Shown here: piece after piece, positions 8,670 to 14,986 of the stretch
Layout of the letters: every line of letters begins with the position of its first letter
Position numbering within the stretch: the stretch's first letter is position 1
DNA from: Pinirhizobacter sp036499745
GTDB lineage: Bacteria > Pseudomonadota > Gammaproteobacteria > Xanthomonadales > Rhodanobacteraceae
Direction: 5' to 3'
Assembly: GCF_036499745.1 (NCBI RefSeq)
Contig: NZ_DASYDG010000012.1
Span: 12,406-76,405 of the forward strand
Length of the DNA: 64,000 nt
Notes under the pieces: model-generated
What the model saw: the letters and a program-made list of their open reading frames with translations, nothing else
Told to the model about the DNA's origin: nothing
The model's database searches: none
Translations under genes and position numbers: made by a program

Positions 8670-9902
8670 TTAATTGTGCGTATTGATGAATTCGGGAAAC
8701 CCTTCCTGCTTCATCAGCATGTCATGGGCAGGCCTGAAGTACTTCAGTTGGAACGCATTGTTGTTGTATTTGTACTGCGGAAAGTCGTACTCGGAGACGA
8801 AATCTGTCAGCCGGAAAAGCATGGCCTTGTCAATCGACACCAACTGCAGGTCATCCGTCTCCAGCGCCCGGCGCACCACAATGAAAAAGTGGTCGTCGAG
8901 GTTGTCGATGCGGGTGGCCCCTACCAGCGCTGCCTGGGCCTCCTGCACACCAGCGATTTCACCGGCCGGCACGGGCTTGTCGATGCCAGGCTTCTCATTC
9001 GCAGCCTCAACCTCGGAGACCGGGATGATGTTGGCCGAGCGTTGGTAATTCAGCAGCATAAGCATGTCTTTCGGCTTACCGCCCGGGTCATTTGCGCTGT
9101 ACGAAATCATGTCCGCGGGCGTGTTTCCGTAGCCCAGTTCTGCGATGGATTTTCCCTTGACGTGCGCACCGTCCTTCAAGTCCTCTAGCGGGATGGTCAC
9201 GAGCGGCGTACAAGTATACGCGGCGACGACGTAAGGCTTTCCGCCAAGCGTTGCGAACGACATCGCGCGAATGGGAGCGCGCGTTTCAACCTGGTTGTGC
9301 GTGGTGTGGTAGATCTCCACCGACGTCATCGTCTGCTTGTCGGTGAACGGGTACGGGATGCGACGAAGCGTCGACGCGAAGTTCTGGTTCGACAGACCTG
9401 CCACGAACAACTCGCCGTTGTGCCATTTCATGTCCGTGACCGTGAAGCTGCGCTCCGGCGTTTGCTTCCAGAACTCGTACTTGGATTCGTCCGAATCCTT
9501 CAGTGTTACCGCCGTCGACTTCATGCCCGCAAGGTCGAGCTCGCGCACTTTTTGGTCGGAAGTGACTACAACGATCGCTGGCGTCTTGTTCGCGCCGATA
9601 CTCACGGCAAGGTACACCTCGCCCGAACCCGGGCGAGCCGCCATGTCTTCGACCGTGATCTTGCCGGCACCGAGCGACTTGGACAGCAACGCCTCCAGGT
9701 CGACGATGTTGAAGGTTCCTTCGCCCATCTTGGGCAAAGGCGCCGGTAACGTCAGTGCTTCCACCTGGGAGCCTTTCCAGTCGGCGACAAAAAGAATATT
9801 GTCGGGGCCGAATGCGAGCCTCGATATGGACTTCACGTCGGCAGCAAAGGTCCCGGTGGACACCAAGGTGGCCGCGACAGCAACGAGTATCTTCGAATTC
9901 AT
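8670..9902 (-). CDS. Secreted propeller-like protein of unknown function, module copy 1
   Basis: A 410-residue protein starting at 9902, preceded by TAGGAG, with a signal peptide (MNSKILVAVAATLVSTGTFA). Strand-rich repeats such as SRLAFGPDNILFVADWKGSQ, EDMAARPGSGEVYLAVS, MKWHNGELFVAGLSNQ and GGKPYVVAAYTCTPLV look like beta-propeller blades that begin with short display/readout phrases. No catalytic motif or heme site is evident. The protein at 22056-23273 is a close paralogue (DVKSISRLA-GPDNILF-ADWK shared at the mature N-terminus). Both are followed by an Ig-like gene, so the pair is a unit. A LysR gene is divergent at 10010 and is the likely regulator. Confidence 0.7.
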   Translation of the reverse strand: MNSKILVAVAATLVSTGTFAADVKSISRLAFGPDNILFVADWKGSQVEALTLPAPLPKMGEGTFNIVDLEALLSKSLGAGKITVEDMAARPGSGEVYLAVSIGANKTPAIVVVTSDQKVRELDLAGMKSTAVTLKDSDESKYEFWKQTPERSFTVTDMKWHNGELFVAGLSNQNFASTLRRIPYPFTDKQTMTSVEIYHTTHNQVETRAPIRAMSFATLGGKPYVVAAYTCTPLVTIPLEDLKDGAHVKGKSIAELGYGNTPADMISYSANDPGGKPKDMLMLLNYQRSANIIPVSEVEAANEKPGIDKPVPAGEIAGVQEAQAALVGATRIDNLDDHFFIVVRRALETDDLQLVSIDKAMLFRLTDFVSEYDFPQYKYNNNAFQLKYFRPAHDMLMKQEGFPEFINTHN

Positions 9903-10009
9903 CTCACGACTCCTACAGGGGGTTAAGTGGCGCCTGAAGCCACGTGGGTAATACTCAGGCCGTTGGAACTTCATCTAGCGTCCTTCAACCGGCCCACAGG
10001 AGAAGATCC

Positions 10010-10906
10010 ATGGACAGACATCTGGCCCTGCAATGCTTCTGTCGAGTTGTCGAGACGGGCGGGTTCGCCGCGGCGGCACGCGATCTCAACTACTCGCCGG
10101 CAATGGTGACCAAGTACATCCAGCATCTCGAGGAGTGCACTGGGAGCCGCCTGCTTGCACGAACCACGCGACGCATGCAGCTCACCGAGGCCGGTGAGCG
10201 CTTCTATGCTTACTGCCGGCGCGTGCTGGACGACACTGAGCGCACGCTGGGTGCGATTCGCGCGGCTCGTGATGAGCTCTCCGGCCGGCTGGTGCTGGCG
10301 GTGCCGGTGTCGCTCACACTGACCTTCCTCAAGGACCACCTGCATGCCTTTCACGTGGCGCAGCCGGGCATTGAGCTTGAGCTGAGGCTGGCGGACCGGC
10401 CCGTCGACCTGGTACGTGACGGCATCGACATAGCCCTGCGCGGCCAGGCGCGGCTCGATGATTCCTCGCTGGTCGCGATGCCGCTGATGGTGATACACCG
10501 CGTCCTGGCTGCGGCACCGGACTACTGGCGCCAGCAGGGCAAGCCCGAACATCCGTCGGGCCTGTCCACTCATAACTGCCTGCCCTATCTGTTCGGCAGT
10601 GACGCCATGCGCTGGCACTTCGACGGACCTGGCGGCCCGCAGACCGTGGATATTCACGGCAACTTCCGCACGGACAACAGCCTGATGCTGATCGACGCAG
10701 CGCTGCGAGGCGTGGGCGTGGTGCTGGCTCCCCGCGTGATGATGCGCGCAGAAATCGCCGAGAGGCGGCTGGAGACCGCGCTGGACGACTGGCGTGCCGA
10801 GCCGCGCCAACTGTTCGCGATCTACCCGAGCCGGGAGCACCTGCCGGCGCGGGTGCGTACGTTGTTGAACTTCCTGAAGGAGCGACTGGCCAGCTCGGAC
10901 GGTTGA
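10010..10906 (+). CDS. LysR-family transcriptional regulator
   Basis: A 298-residue LysR regulator of the group usually found beside oxidoreductases. The HTH is intact (ALQCFCRVVETGGFAAAARD then YSPAMVTKYIQHLEE and LARTTRRMQLTEAGERF). The effector domain follows with LVLAVPVSLTLTFLKDHL and DIALRGQARLDDSSLVAM. The start at 10010 leaves the HTH at the usual distance from the N-terminus; frame extension upstream would run into the opposite gene's leader. It is divergent from the propeller-like gene across about 107 bases, so that three-gene operon is the obvious target. Convergent with the pirin gene, 20 bases apart. Confidence 0.92.
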   Translation: MDRHLALQCFCRVVETGGFAAAARDLNYSPAMVTKYIQHLEECTGSRLLARTTRRMQLTEAGERFYAYCRRVLDDTERTLGAIRAARDELSGRLVLAVPVSLTLTFLKDHLHAFHVAQPGIELELRLADRPVDLVRDGIDIALRGQARLDDSSLVAMPLMVIHRVLAAAPDYWRQQGKPEHPSGLSTHNCLPYLFGSDAMRWHFDGPGGPQTVDIHGNFRTDNSLMLIDAALRGVGVVLAPRVMMRAEIAERRLETALDDWRAEPRQLFAIYPSREHLPARVRTLLNFLKERLASSDG

Positions 10907-10926
10907 GCGCAGGATGAGGACGCGGG

Positions 10927-11715
10927 TCATGACAGGCGCTCCTTCATGGGTTCATGTGAAGCGTGGGCCGCTGTCAGGCCGGTTCGTGGGTCGACCGCGG
11001 CGGTGTCGAAACGCAGGAGCTCGGAGGGAGACTCCGCCTGCAGTTGCAGCTGAGGCACGCCATCGAAGAACACAATGGCGTCGCCGTTCTGGAGGACGAC
11101 GTCTTCAAGACCCTCGCCGTGCACTTCGAAGATCCCCTGCATCGTGTGCAGGTAGAGCCCGCCCGTAGCGCGTGCGGGTATCTGGAGTGCCCTGCCCGGC
11201 ACGGCCAGGCCGAGAGCGAGCACCACGTCGACGCCGATGTCGAGCTCACCATCCCCCGGCAACGGCGATACCAGCGTGCGCCATGCGCCAGGTGTGGACG
11301 CCTTGTACGGCAGCCGTTCGACGGCCGGTTCGAGACCCAGGGTGGAAGGCGCGAACCAGAGCTGGAAATGATGGTCGACCTGGTGCAGCGAGGTGTTCCA
11401 CTGCCGATGGCGGATGCCGCGCCCGGCGCGCATCCACTGCAGTTCGCCGGGCCGTACCAGCATCTCGCGGCCCTGGCTGTCGCGATGCTCGATGGTGCCG
11501 CTGCGCGGCAGCATGACGATCTCGAGATTGCGGTGCGGATGCATCTCAAAGCCAGTGCCCGGCTGCACGCGGTCTTCGTTGAGCGCCAGCAGTGGGCCGA
11601 AACGCGGGCGACGCGGATCGACGTGGTCAGCGAAGTTGAAGCTAAATCTTGCGTCGAGCCATGTGGTACGCATCATGCCGCGGTCCGCGCCGCGGCGGAT
11701 TTCGAACGCGTTCAT
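10927..11715 (-). CDS. Pirin-family protein (bicupin)
   Basis: A 262-residue pirin homologue. The N-terminal cupin shows the pirin signature: GFEMHPHRNLEIVMLPRSG, then IEHRDSQG and PGELQWMRAGRGIRHRQWN. The two HPH histidines and the histidine of GIRH are kept as metal ligands, but the glutamate that normally follows two residues later (HxE) is Gln here (HRQ), so metal binding or quercetinase-type activity may be altered. The second, C-terminal cupin (VVLQNGDAIVFFDGVPQLQL) lacks ligands, as usual. A 25-residue frame overlaps its start by ATGA, suggesting translational coupling. Bacterial pirins act in redox sensing or flavonoid oxidation; the role here is unknown. Confidence 0.88.
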   Translation of the reverse strand: MNAFEIRRGADRGMMRTTWLDARFSFNFADHVDPRRPRFGPLLALNEDRVQPGTGFEMHPHRNLEIVMLPRSGTIEHRDSQGREMLVRPGELQWMRAGRGIRHRQWNTSLHQVDHHFQLWFAPSTLGLEPAVERLPYKASTPGAWRTLVSPLPGDGELDIGVDVVLALGLAVPGRALQIPARATGGLYLHTMQGIFEVHGEGLEDVVLQNGDAIVFFDGVPQLQLQAESPSELLRFDTAAVDPRTGLTAAHASHEPMKERLS

Positions 11716-11789
11716 GCCGGCGTCTCCCAGCCAAGGCCGAGCGTGACGCCGGCGCCCAGCAGCGGCAGCCAGTGGCGGAATAGGTTCAT
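11712..11789 (-). CDS. 25-residue coupled leader peptide or remnant before the pirin gene
   Basis: A short frame starts at ATG 11789 behind a strong GAGGAG site and ends in a TGA that overlaps the pirin ATG (ATGA). It encodes MNLFRHWLPLLGAGVTLGLG plus five residues, one hydrophobic segment. Too short for a domain, it may be a membrane micropeptide, a leader setting pirin translation, or the head of an eroded small membrane protein. The tight overlap and good ribosome-binding site are the evidence; conservation is untested. Confidence 0.45.
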   Translation of the reverse strand: MNLFRHWLPLLGAGVTLGLGWETPA

Positions 11790-11932
11790 GGTGTGAAGGC
11801 TCCTCGACGATGTCCAGCTCAGTCTATGAACCGGGTTGCTGCCGATCGAGATGCGCCGTGGAAATTCACCGTTTTCGCTAGGTGGGGGAATCGATGGCCG
11901 CTGTTGGGTTCCCAGCCTGTCTGGCTCGGGTC

Positions 11933-12036
11933 GGTCGCATCACCGTGCTACTCGCAGCGAAGGGTTGGAGTCCAAAAGCTCTGCCAAGCCTAGGTTTTCC
12001 CTTGTAGCTGAAATCGGCGATGAGCACTCCGAGACA
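11933..12036 (-). pseudogene. Apparent relic of a third propeller/Ig-like module
   Basis: The gap 11790-12196 has no intact gene, but it carries two pieces that match the module at 21.2-23.3 kb. Bases 11995-12036 match 22131-22173, the C-terminal coding part of the propeller gene, at about 40 of 43 positions with one base missing. Bases 11933-11985 match 21248-21300, the end of the Ig-like gene, at about 35 of 53. Order and orientation are as in the intact module, with roughly 830 bases deleted between. I infer a decayed third copy; the second match alone would be weak. Confidence 0.5.
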
Positions 12037-12119
12037 AGAAAAAGGCGAATTTGACGAGGTCAATTACTGCGACTGCCCCGCAATCCTGGCTGGTACCTTG
12101 GCCTATCCTTCAAGGCAAG

Positions 12120-12148
12120 TTGACACTATGGTGTATATGCACTATATT
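12120..12148 (+). promoter_or_regulatory. Sigma-70 promoter with embedded MarR-type operator
   Basis: TTGACA (12120-12125) and TATATT (12143-12148) are separated by exactly 17 bases, a near-consensus promoter reading into the MarR gene. Between them lies TGGTGTATATGCA (12129-12141), whose exact reverse complement recurs at 12651-12663 before the next gene. A repressor bound there would block RNA polymerase. Transcription would begin near 12155, so ATGs at 12128 and 12137 cannot be the gene start. Confidence 0.72.
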
Positions 12149-12196
12149 AACTTGATGAAGACAGGAAGGGCCCCTGGAAACAATACCATTGCCAGC

Positions 12197-12628
12197 ATGG
12201 TGGACGATGTCACGGTGCATTGCCTTATGACACGAGCGCGTCGCATCTCACGCGTCGTGACCACCATCTTCGAACAGGAACTCCGTCCCTTCGGCCTGAC
12301 GCCCTCGCAGTTCTCGTTGCTGGTAATTATTGCGCGCCTGGATGGCGCGAGCCGCGCGGAAATTGGTCGCGCCAATCACCAGGAGCGCTCCACCTCAACT
12401 CGAAATCTTCAGCTCGTGCTGGACCAGGGCTGGGCCAGAGAGTCGGTGCCGGAGAAAGGACGTGCCCGACCCATCAGGATCTCCCCGGCGGGCCGTGACT
12501 TACTTGTGAGCGCCATGCCCGCCTGGCGTGCCGCACAGGTCAAGACCCGGCAAATGCTGGGCGGTGACGGCGCATCCGCCATCGTCGAATTGTCCGCCGC
12601 GCTTCCGATCGAGGAGCAGCCCGGTTGA
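12197..12628 (+). CDS. MarR-family transcriptional regulator
   Basis: A 143-residue MarR-type winged-helix repressor, normal in length when started at 12197 (MVDDVTVHCLMTRARRISRV). The core is LRPFGLTPSQFSLLVIIARL, then GASRAEIGRANHQERSTSTR as recognition helix region and a wing around ESVPEKGRARPIRISPAGRD. Starts at 12128 or 12137 are excluded by the promoter; 12155 is possible only if the message is leaderless. The 13-bp operator in its own promoter and before the NmrA-like gene indicates autorepression plus control of that gene. The ligand is probably a small aromatic or electrophile, as is common for this family. Confidence 0.9.
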   Translation: MVDDVTVHCLMTRARRISRVVTTIFEQELRPFGLTPSQFSLLVIIARLDGASRAEIGRANHQERSTSTRNLQLVLDQGWARESVPEKGRARPIRISPAGRDLLVSAMPAWRAAQVKTRQMLGGDGASAIVELSAALPIEEQPG

Positions 12629-12650
12629 TCGCTTTTTATATCCACAATGT

Positions 12651-12663
12651 TGCATATACACCA
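12651..12663 (-). promoter_or_regulatory. Second copy of the 13-bp MarR operator
   Basis: TGCATATACACCA is the exact reverse complement of 12129-12141. It lies 22 bases after the MarR stop and 60 bases before the NmrA-like gene, where a repressor could block that gene's own promoter. A 13-base perfect match in two promoter positions flanking the regulator gene is unlikely by chance. Confidence 0.68.
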
Positions 12664-12723
12664 CACTGAAAACCCAGTTATGACCATCGTTAAAGCCGTG
12701 CATTCCACTCAAGCGGGATACCC

Positions 12724-13641
12724 ATGAACATGTCCAGCATCAATCCCATCCTCGTCACCGGTGCGGCCGGCGACGTCGGTGCCATCGGCCGTCATGTCAC
12801 GGCCATGCTTCTCGCCAAGGGCCATAGGGTTCGGGCGCTTGTCCGCCGCGAGGACGAACGCGCCGAGAGGCTGCGCAAGCTGGGTGCGGAGGTGATCGTC
12901 GGCGACCTCACCGACCTTCAGACGGTGCATCGTGCCATCGAAGGGTGCAAGCGGATCTACTTTGGCATGTCGATCTCGGCAGCCTACCTGGAGGCCACTG
13001 CGAACGTAGCCGCAGTCGCGCGCCACCATGGCGTTGAAGCTATCGTCAACATGTCGCAGATGACTGTCTCGCAGATGAACATCAGCGAGACCACCGCCAG
13101 TCCCCAGCACAAGCTGCATTGGCTGGCAGAGCAGGTGCTGGCATGGTCTGGACTGCCGGTAGTGAACGTGCGTCCGACGGTCTTCATCGACGGCTTCTTC
13201 CTGCGCCTGGGTGCCATGGGCGTCCGCGGCAACAACGAACTGGCGTTGCCCCTGGGCAATGCCAAAACCTCTCCCATCGCCGCCTATGACGTAGCGCGTG
13301 TCGTCGCCACGATTCTTGACGATCCAGTCCCGCACATCGGACAGATTTACAACTTGACCGGCCCGGAATCCGTCGACGTGGAGCAGCACGCACGCGCCTT
13401 CTCCGAAGCGCTGGGCCGAACGATCCGCTATCGCAACGTGCCGGTGGCCCCGTGGAGCGAAAAACTCCGCGAGTTCGGCTTACCTGCGCACCTGATCGGT
13501 CATCTGGTCGTGATGGCCGAGCTGCATGCGGAAGGCCGCTACGACCGGACCACGGACGACGTAGTCAAGCTGACGGCCCAGGAGCCCATGAGCACTCGCG
13601 ATTTCGTGAAGCTGCATGCCGCCGAATTCTCGCGGTCCTGA
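12724..13641 (+). CDS. NmrA-like NAD(P)-binding protein (atypical SDR)
   Basis: A 305-residue Rossmann-fold protein of the NmrA / NAD(P)H:quinone-oxidoreductase-2 group. It begins ILVTGAAGDVGAIGRHVTAM (glycine-rich nucleotide loop), followed by RALVRREDERAERL with arginines that suggest NADPH binding, and VIVGDLTDLQTVHRAIEGC. The classical Tyr-x-x-x-Lys is absent, as usual for this group. Members sense redox state or reduce quinones and azo compounds. It is preceded by the operator of the adjacent MarR gene and is that repressor's evident target. Confidence 0.87.
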   Translation: MNMSSINPILVTGAAGDVGAIGRHVTAMLLAKGHRVRALVRREDERAERLRKLGAEVIVGDLTDLQTVHRAIEGCKRIYFGMSISAAYLEATANVAAVARHHGVEAIVNMSQMTVSQMNISETTASPQHKLHWLAEQVLAWSGLPVVNVRPTVFIDGFFLRLGAMGVRGNNELALPLGNAKTSPIAAYDVARVVATILDDPVPHIGQIYNLTGPESVDVEQHARAFSEALGRTIRYRNVPVAPWSEKLREFGLPAHLIGHLVVMAELHAEGRYDRTTDDVVKLTAQEPMSTRDFVKLHAAEFSRS

Positions 13642-13668
13642 CAATCCCTCCGACACCGCGATCGCCGG

Positions 13669-13959
13669 TCAAACACCACGAGGCCCAAAGCCTGAGTAAG
13701 GGCGCAACTGGCTGACGAGTGGCTGCGCAAGATAACCAGCTTTCACCAATGGAAGATCGGACAAGATCTGCTTCAGACCGGCCTCATCGTCGGATTCGGC
13801 GATCATGCACGCACCGCCTTCTGCTCTCAGCCAGATCTGGCGCACCCTCCCATCCACATAAAGGCGGCGGACAAATTCGGCTTCTGCTTCGACCTGCTTC
13901 TTCTGGAGCGTCATGGATAACGACTTTTCCGAGCGGGGGATGAGTACGAGGTATTGCAT
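13669..13959 (-). CDS. Muconolactone isomerase-like small protein
   Basis: A 96-residue protein started at 13959 behind AGGAG; longer frames upstream have no ribosome-binding site. MQYLVLIPRSEKSLSMTLQK, then EAEFVRRLYVDGRVRQIWLR and ESDDEAGLKQILSDLPLVKA match the ferredoxin-like fold of muconolactone delta-isomerase (MIase/YciI-type) proteins. True isomerases act in catechol degradation; many stand-alone homologues have unknown roles, and no catechol genes lie nearby. It is convergent with the NmrA-like gene and transcribed alongside the cupin gene upstream at 14526. Confidence 0.7.
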   Translation of the reverse strand: MQYLVLIPRSEKSLSMTLQKKQVEAEAEFVRRLYVDGRVRQIWLRAEGGACMIAESDDEAGLKQILSDLPLVKAGYLAQPLVSQLRPYSGFGPRGV

Positions 13960-14109
13960 GTCGTTCTCCTGGGAAGGGACATGGGATTCAAGCGTCGACG
14001 TCGACAACTGTTCGTCCCTGAACCTTACCTTCCAGCATCCGGTGCGCAACAGTGGGTATATCGGTCGGGCCGACCAGTCGGGCCGTCCGGCGATTCCTCC
14101 GCACGGCGC

Positions 14110-14526
14110 TTAGGGAGCCAGCTCGAACAGTGGCTTGCCCTTCGGTACGACATAGGTACCCAGTTCAGCGCCATTGCTCGTGCCCAGGTTCTTCACGATA
14201 TGGGGAACACCCGCGGGAACGGTCAGACCGTCGCCAGCCTTGAGCACCGCCGGCGGCCTGCCCTGGAGATCGTATTCCAGCGCGCCTTCGATGACATAGA
14301 CGACTTCCTCGCCAGGATGGCGATGATTCGGGGCAACGACACCCGGTTCGATATCGACGCGATCCTGGATCACTTCGTAGCCGGGAATGCTTGAATCGTG
14401 CCGTTGGACATCGGTCCGGTAGAGTCCCGGAATTCCCTTTTGCGATGCCTGTGCCAGTGCGGCGCCGGATGCAAGGGTCGTGGAAAAAACTGTCGCGGCC
14501 ACTGCGATGATGATGTTAAATTTCAT
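14110..14526 (-). CDS. Exported cupin-domain protein
   Basis: A 138-residue single-cupin protein with a signal peptide (MKFNIIIAVAATVFSTTLAS, cleavage likely after ALA-QAS). The cupin motifs are intact: PNHRHPGEEVVYVIEGALEY (two His and a Glu as metal ligands) and the later PAGVPHIVKNLG with the third His. Periplasmic or secreted cupins of this type are often annotated only as cupin; the substrate is unknown. It precedes the muconolactone-isomerase-like gene with 150 bases between, so co-transcription is uncertain. Confidence 0.85.
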   Translation of the reverse strand: MKFNIIIAVAATVFSTTLASGAALAQASQKGIPGLYRTDVQRHDSSIPGYEVIQDRVDIEPGVVAPNHRHPGEEVVYVIEGALEYDLQGRPPAVLKAGDGLTVPAGVPHIVKNLGTSNGAELGTYVVPKGKPLFELAP

Positions 14527-14658
14527 TTGTTTATTTCCGTCTGTGTTGGGGGCTGATAGGCGATGCCCTGGCGCCTGGAGAACACGCCCTGAAGGGATCG
14601 GCACCGAGCGACAAATTAGTCGCGATCTGCCACCTCAACTAGACGTTCTTTTTGGGAA

Positions 14659-14679
14659 CCCCCTTCTAGATAAAGGGGG
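14659..14679. terminator. Hairpin after the truncated LysR gene
   Basis: CCCCCTT-CTAGATA-AAGGGGG forms a perfect 7-bp, G-C-rich stem just beyond the stop of the LysR fragment at 14688. There is no clear T-run on the minus strand, so it is a terminator-like hairpin rather than a textbook intrinsic terminator. Confidence 0.4.
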
Positions 14680-14687
14680 AAATACAG

Positions 14688-14963
14688 TTAAGAGCCGGTA
14701 TAGCCCAGCCGTTCGCGTAGCCGTGTCGTGGCGAAGTCTAAGAACGCGCGAAGCTTCAGCGGGACTTGCCGATGGCTTGGATATACCAGGCTCGCAGGCA
14801 TCGGTAGCGGTTGGAATGCCTGTAGCAGCCGAACCAGCGCACCTGACTCCAGGTAGCTTTCCACTTGATCCGAAAGCACCCGGATGATCCCCGCATGGGC
14901 GACAGCGGCGGTCACCGCGGCCTCGGCCAGGTTCACGGGGAGTCGCGAAGAAACCTGCACCGT
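14688..14963 (-). pseudogene. Truncated LysR regulator, C-terminal 90 residues only
   Basis: The fragment reads VQVSSRLPVNLAEAAVTAAV, then IIRVLSDQVESYLESGALVR and LVYPSHRQVPLKLRAFLDFA before its stop. This is the last third of a LysR inducer-binding domain with good preservation. The DNA-binding domain and the first two thirds are missing, and similarity stops at about 14963, only 24 bases before the divergent aldehyde dehydrogenase ATG. That gene also lacks its N-terminus. The simplest reading is one deletion that removed the shared promoter region and both 5' ends. Confidence 0.8.
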
Positions 14964-14986
14964 TTGCGCGGGCGACCGAGGGCACG

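Noticed and set aside
9971..10930. 319-codon open frame antisense to the LysR gene
   Set aside because: LysR homology is clear on the plus strand; the antisense frame has low-complexity composition.
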